38,996 nucleotides of DNA from Elusimicrobiota bacterium (GTDB lineage Bacteria > Elusimicrobiota > Elusimicrobia > JACQPE01): NCBI GenBank assembly GCA_016205025.1, contig JACQJO010000034.1, forward strand, positions 1 to 38,996. Direction: 5' to 3'. The position numbers were made by a program, and so were the translations under genes. Each line of letters opens with the position of its first letter. The stretch's first letter is position 1. The notes beneath the pieces were generated by a model. That model had not been told where the DNA came from, made no database searches, and saw only the letters and a list, made by a program, of their open reading frames with translations. Shown piece after piece: positions 7,278 to 15,490 of this stretch.

Positions 7278-10200
7278 TCAGACCCTTATTGTTTTGTAAC
7301 CGGCCAACTCAACCCACAACTGGCCTTCTTCGTCAAACACAAAAGTGTCATAGACGCTTTTGCCGCCGTCGGCGCCTTTATAAATTCCGTAAACATAAAA
7401 GTTTTTAGCTTTTTGGCTGTAGCTGTAAATCTGAACGTGGTCAATGGCGTCCGGAAGCGTGGTCTTTTTTAAGGTTGCCTGATCGTACCAGCCGCAAGTT
7501 TGGAAAGCGGCCTCGATGAGGGTAGGATAGAAATGGGTTTTCGGCCGCGTATCGTTCCAGAGGGGCGCCTGCGGCCTCTGGTACTCGGCCAGGATGGTTT
7601 CATTTTCCAGCGCCAGAATTTGTTTCAAAACTCTGAATCGCGGGCCGTGGAAGAAAACTTTATAAATGTCTTCGCTTAAAACCAGGCCCTTGGGCGCGAT
7701 AGCGGGTTTAGTCAGGTCTTCCCAAACGGAGGGATTCCTGGCCGGCACGTATTGGGCATGAAAATGCTCTTTGGGAGCGCCCAGCTTAATGCCGGCAGGG
7801 GTAATGAAATCGCTTTCGATGCTAAGTTCGACAAGATCCTGCGCTTTCTCTGCGATAACGCGCACCGAAACCGGCCGGTCCCGGAGCAGTTTGATGGGCA
7901 GATTAAAGCGCACGTTTTGGATATGGCTGGTTTGAATGTCGCTAAAGCGCGAACCCAGTTGCGCGAAAAGTTCCAGTCCCATCACCCCGGGAACGTAGGG
8001 CGTGGCGGCCACCCTGTGATCGTCGAGGTAGAGATCTTCTTGCAAAGAAAAAGTTTTTTGAAGAACAATTTTAGAATCAGTTTTGGTTTGGCCGGAGGCG
8101 GGCTTTCCAGCCGGCTGCTCGGCCGTTCGTTGTTCGAATCGGCCCAGGCTTCCGGTTAAAACAACCTCGCCGCCCTTACCGGTTGAGATTTCTTGAAGCA
8201 TCATGGAGACCGCGGCCGAAGGCGCCATGAACTCGATGCCGATTGTCTCCAGCGCGGTTTTGACGGCGGGTTTGGTCGCCATGCCGGTCTCGGAGATGGC
8301 GGTTAAATCAAAGGTGAACGTTCTTCGACCCAGGGCCGTCATGGTCCAAGCGAGCTTGGCCAGGTAATCGCAGGCGGCGCTGTAATCTGTCTGGCCCACG
8401 TTGCCGAAGCGGCCCGCGATCGAACCAAAGAAAATCCATATCTGGCCGGGGGTCTTGGGGATGAGGCTTGTAAGCTGGCAGGCGCCGGCGGCCTTGGTGT
8501 CAAAAACGCGCTCAAAGTTTTCCGGGGTTTTATCCGAGAGCAGTTTGCTTTCCTCGATTCCGGCCGCGTGCGCCACCATGTCGATTGAAGGATGCCGTTG
8601 GCAGATTTTTTTCAAGGTTTCGGCCAACTCCTCTTCCTGGCTCACATCGCAGCGGATATATTCGACGCTTCCGGCCAGGGTTTTGAGAGTTTCAAGATTC
8701 TGAAAAACTTGAGCCGCCTTCGTGATCTTGGAGAATTCCCGCTCCAGAAGGACGGGGGTGGCCTTGGCCTGGCTGTTTTTGAGATTTTCCCAGAGTCTAT
8801 TTTTTACTTCTTGAAGTTTTTGCGAAGAATATCCCGCCCACGCCTGGGCCTCGGGAGGGATTTCGGTGCGTCCCAAAATAATCAGGCTGGGCCGGAGGTT
8901 CTTGGCCAGGGCTTTGGCAAACTCAAAACCGACCCCTTGAGCGCCGCCGGTGATCAAAATCTTGGTTCCATGGGCAAGCTTGCGAACGGTTTGGCCGGAG
9001 GGCTCTTCTTTGGTTTCGATGACCCACCGGGCATTGGCCTTAAGAGCCACCTCAACAGCGGGCGTTGCGCTCTCCATCTCTTTTAAAGCCAGCCCGGCCA
9101 TTTCTTGGGTTGTGAGTTGGGGATCCAGGTCAAGGGCTTTGACCGCAACGCCGTCCCATTCCTTGGCGAGAGATTTGGCAAACCCGGTTAAAATTCCGGC
9201 CAGAGGATTAAACCGGCCGGCGCTCAAACCATGCCGGCCATCCATGGCGGTTAACACCAGGAAAAATTCGGTGTTTTTATGGACAGCCTTGGCCAGCCGC
9301 ATTAAAGGAATCGCGACATTGCGGGGAGCCAGGTTTTCTTCAAGGCTTAGCCCTTCCAGATAAAAAACGCCTCCTAAGGGGGTGGCGGGGCTGAAGTGTT
9401 CGGTTCGAGGGTCCAGCGTGATCACTGAAAATCCGCGCGTTTTTAAAGCCGTTTCAAAAGCTTGGCAGATTTCGGCCTTTGCGCCGGCCACCAGAATGGG
9501 CCGGGTGCGGTCCAGCTGGCGCAAGGGGGCGGGAGAAAACGTTTCGGCGCGCAGAGATGGGATTTTGCGCTTAAAGCCGTTTTTATCATCCGAAGGATTA
9601 TCAACCTTTTTTTCATTAGACGCGTTGTAAAGGTTTAGCGCAGGGGAGTCACCCTTGCCCCCAGACCCGAGAACCAGTCCCGACGGTTCTCCCCGCGTGC
9701 TCGCGGGGCCCCTCTCCGCTACTGGGTTCAAGGGTGACTCCCCTGCGCTAAACCCATATGACGCGTTTGACAGCGCAAATCGAATGACATGGCGGATGGT
9801 GGGGTAATCTTTCAGCGACAAGCCTTCTTTTCGTGGAATTCCAAATCGTTCGCGGATCATGCCGAAGAGTTCCGCTTGCTTGACGGTGTCGATGCCGAGA
9901 TCCGCTTCCATGTCCAGATCAAGTTCCAGCATTTCCTTGGGGTAGCCGGTTTTTTCGCTGACCAAAGAGACGACGGTTTCCTGAACGGATCGTTCGCCGG
10001 CGTTTGAAGCCGCCGGGGCCGCCGCGGCCGGGATTTGTCCGGCTGGTTTTTTTTCGGGTTCCGGCGCGGCTGGAGCGGCGTTTTTAGCCGTCCCTTTTAA
10101 GCGCAGGGTGTTATTGACCGTCTCGCATTCCGGGTTTTCGATTCCGGAAATGGCCCCAAGCCACTGAAGATGCTGTTTGGGCGCATAAATTCTGGGGACG

Positions 10201-13200
10201 CCGCGCGTCCAGGCTTTTTGAATGAAAGTCATGGCCAGTTGCGAGCCAAAACCGGCCGCGAGTCTTAAGGCGTAGGTCAGCTCCATTTTTCCGCCGGGAC
10301 TTAGCGTAATGCCGGCCAAGTCGGCGTCGGGTTCTTTGTAATTGGCGATGGGGGGAATCTCGCCGCTGACTAAACTCCAGACGGCCAGGGGGTCCTCGAT
10401 GCCGGCTCCCATGCTGTGGCCGGTAAAACCTTTTGTGTTGGCCACGATGACTTTGGAAACGTTTGCGCCGAATGTTTTTTTAAGCGCGTCCGTCTCCGCC
10501 TGCGCGCTTCCGCCGCGCGCCGGCGTGTAGGTTTCATGGGACATGAAAAGAAGGGACTCGGCCAGTTTGTCCCTCGAGATTCCTTGTTCTTTTTCCACCC
10601 GCGATATCAGGCGTTCCATGACTTGGGCCACATGGGCCAAGTCGAGGCGCGTGACATGGAAAGCGCTGTTGGCGTATTCCGTGGCCAGGATTTTAGCCAG
10701 GGGGTGCGTGCCGCGCTTCCGGAGCTCCTCATCGGCCTCCACCACAAGGCCGGCCGCGCCCATGCCGATGATCATGCCGTGGCGGCGCTTGTCAAAGGGC
10801 AGGGCGGCGCGCGAAACATGAGCCTTGGTGGTCGCGGCCCCGGAGATCAAAAATCCGCTGGCGAACCAATCCATAAGATTGGGATTAGAGATGTCGTCGG
10901 CCGCCGCCACCACGACTCTTTTGGCGCGCCCAAGGCGTATCCAGTCTTCGGCCAAAGCCACCGCTTGAGTCGTTGAGGCGCAGGCTGCGTTGACGCAGGC
11001 CGAAGGCCCTTTGGCGCCGATCCATTGCGCCAAGCGCGAATGGCCCAAAGCAAGAACGCGAAGGAGAAAATCGCGAGGAAAAAGATAATCGCCGCCGTTG
11101 GCCTTGGCTTGATGGAAGCGGCTGACCTCGGTGACTAAGGATTCGTAACCCGGGAATGCGCTGGCAAAAATGACGCCCGTGTCGTGAGCAAGCGATTCGG
11201 GGAGCTTCCAGCCTTTTGAAATTTTTTTGCCCGTCGTGGTTTCGCGAAAATATTCGACCAGCGGGATCCCGGCGTCTTTTAAAGCCAGAAGTCCGACGGC
11301 TAAAGCCATCTGGAACGTCCGGTCCATGGACTCGGCCCAATCCTGGGGGACGCCGAATTCTTTGGCGAGATCGAAATCGCCCGCCTGGCCGGCCAAGCTG
11401 ATCGTTGCCTCGGTTGATTTGATGGATTCGAAGGCGTGATGACCCGAAGCCGATTTAACCAAGCGCACGATATTTTTGTCGATCTGTTTTTTTTGAACAT
11501 CCTCCGGGACGCGTTCGATTAAATTTTGACCGCGCAGAAGTTCATCTAAAAATCCTTCCCTAAAAACTTGGTCCCAGGTGCCGGGGCCTCCGGCCGCGAT
11601 GCCGGAAATGACGGCAACAGGCCTATCTTGACGGGAATGGGCGGCCGGCGAGAGATCCTCCGGGGCCTCCGGTGGATTTTTTTCTGGCCAGTTGACAGCC
11701 GCTCCTTCGCAGAACAGGCGCGCCATGAGCTCCTGAAATTCGTAAACGCCTCCTTTCTTGGGATGATTGGAGGCCAGGGCCGCCACGCCGGATTTTCCCT
11801 CAAGGATGGCGGTCACCAGAGCGGTTAAGACGCGCTTGGGGCCGGCCTCAATAAAAATTCTGACGCCGTCTTGATGCATGCGCTGGATCTGCCGGATAAA
11901 CTCGACGGGATGGGAAATCTGCTTGGAGAGAAGTTCCAGGATTTTTTCGGGCTCTTCGGGGTAGTAATCCGCCGTGACGTTGGAGAGGACCGGTATTCGG
12001 GGTTTGCCAAACGTGAGCTTGGAAAGGAATTCCCGGTAAGGTTTTTCAGCCGGAGCCACGATGGCCGAGTGAAAAGCGTGGGAAACCGCGATGGTTTGAG
12101 CCGCGATGCCTTTGTTTTGGAAAATCCGCACCGCTTCTTGCACGGCTTGAGAATCGCCGCCGATCACGGTTTGAGAGGGACAGTTTTTGTTGGCCACCAC
12201 GACATAGCCGGGGATGGTTTTTAACACCGGCTCCACGGTTTCCACGTTGGCCGAAACCGATGCCATCTTGCCCGCGTCGGGCACATTGACCGCGGCCATC
12301 TCTTTGGCGCGGGCGGAGACCGCGATCAGGGCGTCATGAAAGTTTAAGATGCCGCTGGCTACTAAGGCGCCGTACTCGCCCAGGCTGTGGCCGCAAACCA
12401 CGTCGGGTTTTACGCCTAAGCTCGCCAGCAGGCGGTAGATGGCCACGTCCGCGGTTAAGACCGCGGGCTGGGTGATTTCCGTCTGCTTGATGCGCTCTTC
12501 GCGTTTTTTGATCTGATCCTGCGTTTCGCCTTCCGGGGCGAAAAGGATGCCGGTTAATTTGGCGTGGATTAAAGGCTCCAGGATTGCGTCGGCTTCCTCG
12601 AACGTTTGACGGACGACTTCATATCGTTGGGACAAATCTTTCATCATGTTGACGTACTGGGAGCCCTGGCCCGGGAAAATAAAGCCGATTTTAGCGTTCG
12701 TTTTTTGACCGGTTTGCCGTTTGATAAAAATTCCCTTGAGTTTAAGGGCCGGGGAATTGAGTGTTTGAGCGTCCGGGTTTTGAAGGGCGGATTTTAAGAT
12801 AGCGGCTTTTTCTTTAAATTTTTTCGGATTTTCCGCCGCGAACGCCGCCCGCCAAGGCATAGCCGGGTTTATTATTCGAGCGGCATCTTGAGGCGACCCC
12901 AGTTGCCCAAGAAGACCCTGCGGGGTTTCATCCGAAAAAATAAACGCCCGGGGCCAAGCGTTTTCATCATTGCGAGGCCGCGGTGAAGCCGGAATCTGGG
13001 CGATCTCGTAGGGAGAAGATTTTTTTAACGAAGCTGTTTCGTCCGAAACTCGCGATGACGGCGGCTTTGAAGGATCAAATTCCTCTAAAGCCACGTGGAA
13101 ATTGGTGCCGCCAAATCCAAAAGCGCTGACATTGGCGCGGCGTTTCTCTTTTTTTGTTTTCCATTCCTGTGCCTGCGTGATGACCCGGAAGGGAGAATTG

Positions 13201-14495
13201 CCGAAATCGATTTCGGAATTCGGTATTTCAAAATTGATAGAGGGGGGAAGGACTTTGTGGCTCAGGGCCAGCGCGATTTTAACCATGCCGGCGGCTCCGG
13301 CCGCTGCTTTAAGATGCCCGATTTGCGATTTGACCGAGCCAAGGCCGGTTGCCTGTTTGGCGGCGGCGTAAGGCCCGAAAACTTCCGTTAACACGCCGAC
13401 CTCGGTTTTATCTCCGACGCGCGTCGAGGTGCCGTGCGCCTCCACCAGCTCAACCGCGCCCGGGGTGTAATCTAAATTGCGGAAAGCGCGTTCAACGGCA
13501 AGTTTCTGGCCTTTGGGGTTGGGGGCCGTGATTGCCCTGCCCCGGCCGTCGGAGGAGGAGCCGATGCCCCTGATCACGGCGTAAATTTTGTCGCCGTCAC
13601 GGATGGCGTCGTCGAGTCTTTTGAGGATTAAAATTCCGGCGCCTTCGCCCATCACAAATCCATTGGCGCGGTTGTCAAAGGGGTAAGAGCCGTCGGGCGA
13701 CAAGGCTCCGATTTTGGAGAACTTAACGTAAGAGGGGGGAGACATCATCTGGTCAACCCCGCCGCAGATCACCGCGTCGTGATCGTTGCAGAGCAGGCTT
13801 TTAACCGCCATGTCCACCGCGGCCAGAGACGAGGCGCAGGCGGCGTCTACCGTGAAGTTAGCGCCGTGGAAATTAAAAACATTGGCCACGCGCCCGGCGA
13901 TCACGTTGGAGAGCTCCCCCGGCATGGTATCTTCGGTGATGCGGACGTTGTCGTTGGTGAGAGTCTGGCAGACTTCTTTAATCAAGTCTGTTTGAACCGA
14001 ACTCTCAAGATGGCAGAGCGATCTGGCGGATTTGATGGCCGATTCGATCTGCGCGGCGTAAACCCTGAAATCGCTGGCGTCCTTTTTCGGGCCGCCCATC
14101 GAATTTCCGAATATAACCGCTGTCCGTTCCGGATCGAGCGTTTTGGTCAAATACCCGGCGTCTTGCAAAGCCTGGCGCGTGGCCGCCACCGCCAGCTGCT
14201 GGACCGAATCCATTTGGGCCGCCACCTGCGGCGGGATGCGGTGTTCCAGCGGGTCAAAATGGAAATCGGTGATGAATCCGCCGATTTTGGAATAGGTTTT
14301 ATCCGGCATTTTGGGGTCAGGGTTCCAGTAGAGCCGCCAGTCCCATCGGGTCAGGGGGACATTGGTGATGAGATTTTTTCCGCCGATGATGTTGTCCCAA
14401 TAGGCGGCCACGTTGGCCGCGCCCGGGAAAATCCCGCCGAGCCCCACGATAGCAATGGAGATATGCTCTGCCCCCCCGTTTTGACTTTTACTCAT
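7278..14495 (-). CDS. 2405-aa iterative fatty-acid/polyketide synthase: KS-AT-KS-ACP-KR-DH
   Basis: Domains by residue: KS1 1-470 (Cys220 in DAACASS, His354 in EAHGTST, His394 in IGHLKAA); AT about 600-935 (Ser704 in GHSLGEY, HAFHS at 806-810, the malonyl-type motif); second, atypical KS 957-1430 (Cys1172 in NAACASTTQ, His1320 in SHETYTPARGG, His1360 in FTGHSMG); Ala/Pro linker; carrier domain 1500-1577 with GIDTVKQ, Thr1537 where Ser is normal; a repeat-derived linker 1581-1622; KR 1660-2120 (GGAQGVG, Ser2025, Tyr2038); C-terminal hotdog DH 2140-2405 (His2160 in DDHRVAATPYVPG; Glu2328 in LIEAAFQ where Asp is usual). No ER or thioesterase domain is visible. The order resembles pfa-type secondary lipid synthases. 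The start abuts the fabI stop, and the PPTase follows by 11 bp. The product is unknown; a long-chain or branched lipid is likelier than an aromatic polyketide because FabI is co-encoded. Confidence 0.92.
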   Translation of the reverse strand: MSKSQNGGAEHISIAIVGLGGIFPGAANVAAYWDNIIGGKNLITNVPLTRWDWRLYWNPDPKMPDKTYSKIGGFITDFHFDPLEHRIPPQVAAQMDSVQQLAVAATRQALQDAGYLTKTLDPERTAVIFGNSMGGPKKDASDFRVYAAQIESAIKSARSLCHLESSVQTDLIKEVCQTLTNDNVRITEDTMPGELSNVIAGRVANVFNFHGANFTVDAACASSLAAVDMAVKSLLCNDHDAVICGGVDQMMSPPSYVKFSKIGALSPDGSYPFDNRANGFVMGEGAGILILKRLDDAIRDGDKIYAVIRGIGSSSDGRGRAITAPNPKGQKLAVERAFRNLDYTPGAVELVEAHGTSTRVGDKTEVGVLTEVFGPYAAAKQATGLGSVKSQIGHLKAAAGAAGMVKIALALSHKVLPPSINFEIPNSEIDFGNSPFRVITQAQEWKTKKEKRRANVSAFGFGGTNFHVALEEFDPSKPPSSRVSDETASLKKSSPYEIAQIPASPRPRNDENAWPRAFIFSDETPQGLLGQLGSPQDAARIINPAMPWRAAFAAENPKKFKEKAAILKSALQNPDAQTLNSPALKLKGIFIKRQTGQKTNAKIGFIFPGQGSQYVNMMKDLSQRYEVVRQTFEEADAILEPLIHAKLTGILFAPEGETQDQIKKREERIKQTEITQPAVLTADVAIYRLLASLGVKPDVVCGHSLGEYGALVASGILNFHDALIAVSARAKEMAAVNVPDAGKMASVSANVETVEPVLKTIPGYVVVANKNCPSQTVIGGDSQAVQEAVRIFQNKGIAAQTIAVSHAFHSAIVAPAEKPYREFLSKLTFGKPRIPVLSNVTADYYPEEPEKILELLSKQISHPVEFIRQIQRMHQDGVRIFIEAGPKRVLTALVTAILEGKSGVAALASNHPKKGGVYEFQELMARLFCEGAAVNWPEKNPPEAPEDLSPAAHSRQDRPVAVISGIAAGGPGTWDQVFREGFLDELLRGQNLIERVPEDVQKKQIDKNIVRLVKSASGHHAFESIKSTEATISLAGQAGDFDLAKEFGVPQDWAESMDRTFQMALAVGLLALKDAGIPLVEYFRETTTGKKISKGWKLPESLAHDTGVIFASAFPGYESLVTEVSRFHQAKANGGDYLFPRDFLLRVLALGHSRLAQWIGAKGPSACVNAACASTTQAVALAEDWIRLGRAKRVVVAAADDISNPNLMDWFASGFLISGAATTKAHVSRAALPFDKRRHGMIIGMGAAGLVVEADEELRKRGTHPLAKILATEYANSAFHVTRLDLAHVAQVMERLISRVEKEQGISRDKLAESLLFMSHETYTPARGGSAQAETDALKKTFGANVSKVIVANTKGFTGHSMGAGIEDPLAVWSLVSGEIPPIANYKEPDADLAGITLSPGGKMELTYALRLAAGFGSQLAMTFIQKAWTRGVPRIYAPKQHLQWLGAISGIENPECETVNNTLRLKGTAKNAAPAAPEPEKKPAGQIPAAAAPAASNAGERSVQETVVSLVSEKTGYPKEMLELDLDMEADLGIDTVKQAELFGMIRERFGIPRKEGLSLKDYPTIRHVIRFALSNASYGFSAGESPLNPVAERGPASTRGEPSGLVLGSGGKGDSPALNLYNASNEKKVDNPSDDKNGFKRKIPSLRAETFSPAPLRQLDRTRPILVAGAKAEICQAFETALKTRGFSVITLDPRTEHFSPATPLGGVFYLEGLSLEENLAPRNVAIPLMRLAKAVHKNTEFFLVLTAMDGRHGLSAGRFNPLAGILTGFAKSLAKEWDGVAVKALDLDPQLTTQEMAGLALKEMESATPAVEVALKANARWVIETKEEPSGQTVRKLAHGTKILITGGAQGVGFEFAKALAKNLRPSLIILGRTEIPPEAQAWAGYSSQKLQEVKNRLWENLKNSQAKATPVLLEREFSKITKAAQVFQNLETLKTLAGSVEYIRCDVSQEEELAETLKKICQRHPSIDMVAHAAGIEESKLLSDKTPENFERVFDTKAAGACQLTSLIPKTPGQIWIFFGSIAGRFGNVGQTDYSAACDYLAKLAWTMTALGRRTFTFDLTAISETGMATKPAVKTALETIGIEFMAPSAAVSMMLQEISTGKGGEVVLTGSLGRFEQRTAEQPAGKPASGQTKTDSKIVLQKTFSLQEDLYLDDHRVAATPYVPGVMGLELFAQLGSRFSDIQTSHIQNVRFNLPIKLLRDRPVSVRVIAEKAQDLVELSIESDFITPAGIKLGAPKEHFHAQYVPARNPSVWEDLTKPAIAPKGLVLSEDIYKVFFHGPRFRVLKQILALENETILAEYQRPQAPLWNDTRPKTHFYPTLIEAAFQTCGWYDQATLKKTTLPDAIDHVQIYSYSQKAKNFYVYGIYKGADGGKSVYDTFVFDEEGQLWVELAGYKTIRV
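9632..9754. repeat. Palindromic element inserted in frame in the synthase gene
   Basis: Perfect 26-bp inverted arms lie at 9632-9657 and 9729-9754 (ggtttagcgcaggggagtca... and its complement). The interior adds two smaller hairpins, gagaacc/ggttctc and ccccgcg/cgcgggg. It encodes residues about 1581-1622, a Gly/Ser/Pro-rich linker between carrier domain and KR, with no frame break. Confidence 0.92.
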
Positions 14496-15266
14496 TTAAG
14501 ATAAGGAGGGAACTCCCACGATCGAGTATCCGGCGTCCACGAATATGGTTTGGCCGGTGATCATTTTGGATTCATCCGAAGCCAGGAAGGCGGCCGCGCC
14601 GGCTACGTCATCTTGCGTAACGTTTTCCCGAAGCGGGGCCACGGCGCGGTTGTAGTCTAAGATCAAGTCGAAATCTTTAATGCCGCTGGCGGCCAGAGTC
14701 TTAATCGGGCCGGCGGAGACCGCGTTGACCCGTATTTTTTTGGGACCCAGTTCGAAGGCCAGTTCGCGCACATAAGCTTCCAAGGCCGCTTTGGCCACGC
14801 CCATGACGCGGTAGTTGGCGCAGACTCTTTGGCTTCCCAAATAAGTCAGGGCCACGATGCTTCCTCCTTGGCTCATGTGGCCCACGGCATGCTGGGCAAT
14901 TTTAGCCAAGGAGTGAGCGCTGATTAAGGCCGCCTGGGCAAAGTCATCGTCTTTGGTGTCGATGATTGGATTTTCCAGAGCGGTGGCCGGAGCGAAGGCC
15001 AGCGAGTGAACGATGACGTCGATGGGCTGGGTCGTTTTAGCGAAAAAAGCCCCCATCTCTTCGTTTTTGGTCACGTCGCAGCGTTCATAGCCGGCTAAAT
15101 TGGTTAATTGTCCCACCAAGTCTTTGATCCGGCTGTGGTAGCGAAATTGATACCCGAGAAGGATATTGGCGCCCAGGCTGTCGAATTTTTTGGCGATGGC
15201 CCAAGCGATTGATCTTTCACTCGCCACTCCCAAGATCAGAGCGGTTTTGTCTTTGAGGCTGATCAT
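14496..15266 (-). CDS. fabI: Enoyl-ACP reductase, FabI type
   Basis: 256-aa SDR-fold enoyl reductase. It has the FabI nucleotide-binding start GVASERSIAWAIA (13-25) and the catalytic pattern TYLG...NYRVMGVAK (Tyr142, Tyr152, Lys159); Tyr-x6-Lys is the FabI/InhA signature. It reduces enoyl thioesters with NAD(P)H in the last step of each fatty-acid elongation cycle. Its stop codon directly precedes the synthase ATG (TAA-ATG), and the synthase has no ER domain, so FabI probably acts in trans on synthase-bound intermediates, though a role in ordinary type II fatty acid synthesis cannot be excluded. A promoter-like sequence and a small palindrome precede it. Confidence 0.92.
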   Translation of the reverse strand: MISLKDKTALILGVASERSIAWAIAKKFDSLGANILLGYQFRYHSRIKDLVGQLTNLAGYERCDVTKNEEMGAFFAKTTQPIDVIVHSLAFAPATALENPIIDTKDDDFAQAALISAHSLAKIAQHAVGHMSQGGSIVALTYLGSQRVCANYRVMGVAKAALEAYVRELAFELGPKKIRVNAVSAGPIKTLAASGIKDFDLILDYNRAVAPLRENVTQDDVAGAAAFLASDESKMITGQTIFVDAGYSIVGVPSLS

Positions 15267-15276
15267 TTGTGATCAT

Positions 15277-15305
15277 AGTCTACAGAATGAGTTGGCACTG
15301 CTCAA
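15277..15305 (-). promoter_or_regulatory. Predicted promoter of the fabI-synthase operon
   Basis: Reading the minus strand, TTGAGC (15305-15300) and TAGACT (15282-15277) are 17 bases apart, and the -10-like box ends about 10 bases before the fabI ATG. This is a consensus match by eye only; the short leader would leave little room for an RBS. Confidence 0.35.
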
Positions 15306-15313
15306 GACTTGAG
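15301..15313. promoter_or_regulatory. Small palindrome CTCAAG-A-CTTGAG overlapping the -35 region
   Basis: Perfect 6-bp arms around one base, overlapping the proposed -35 box of the fabI operon, where a repressor site could be. It does not match a lipid-regulator operator I know. Confidence 0.3.
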
Positions 15314-15399
15314 AATTTTTTGTTACGACAGGGTTACGACTTAATCTTCAGCTCTCGCTGATGATTTGAGGGAATTAAGCCCAATTCCGCAGTTGGATC

Positions 15400-15426
15400 G
15401 TCACCCCCGCGCAGGCGGGGGTCCAG
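15400..15426. repeat. Intergenic GTCA-CCCCCGC palindromic repeat
   Basis: Arms cccccgc (15404-15410) and gcggggg (15415-15421) sit in the gtca...tccag frame typical of the repeat also found inside the gene at 2221-2247. It lies downstream of the metalloprotease-like gene and upstream of fabI. Confidence 0.8.
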
Positions 15427-15490
15427 TTTCCGAGGATGTAAAGTTATTTATGGGACCGTGGGCTCAAAAAAGTAGCCTTGCTGGTTCTGA

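Noticed and set aside
7278..14495. Synthase as a modular antibiotic-type polyketide synthase
   Set aside because: There is a single module-like set, no thioesterase, no tailoring genes, and FabI plus carboxyltransferase neighbours point to lipid synthesis.
8401..14504. Plus-strand open frames across the synthase gene (up to 241 codons)
   Set aside because: They are antisense shadows of a GC-rich coding gene, with no RBS pattern, domains or conservation cues.
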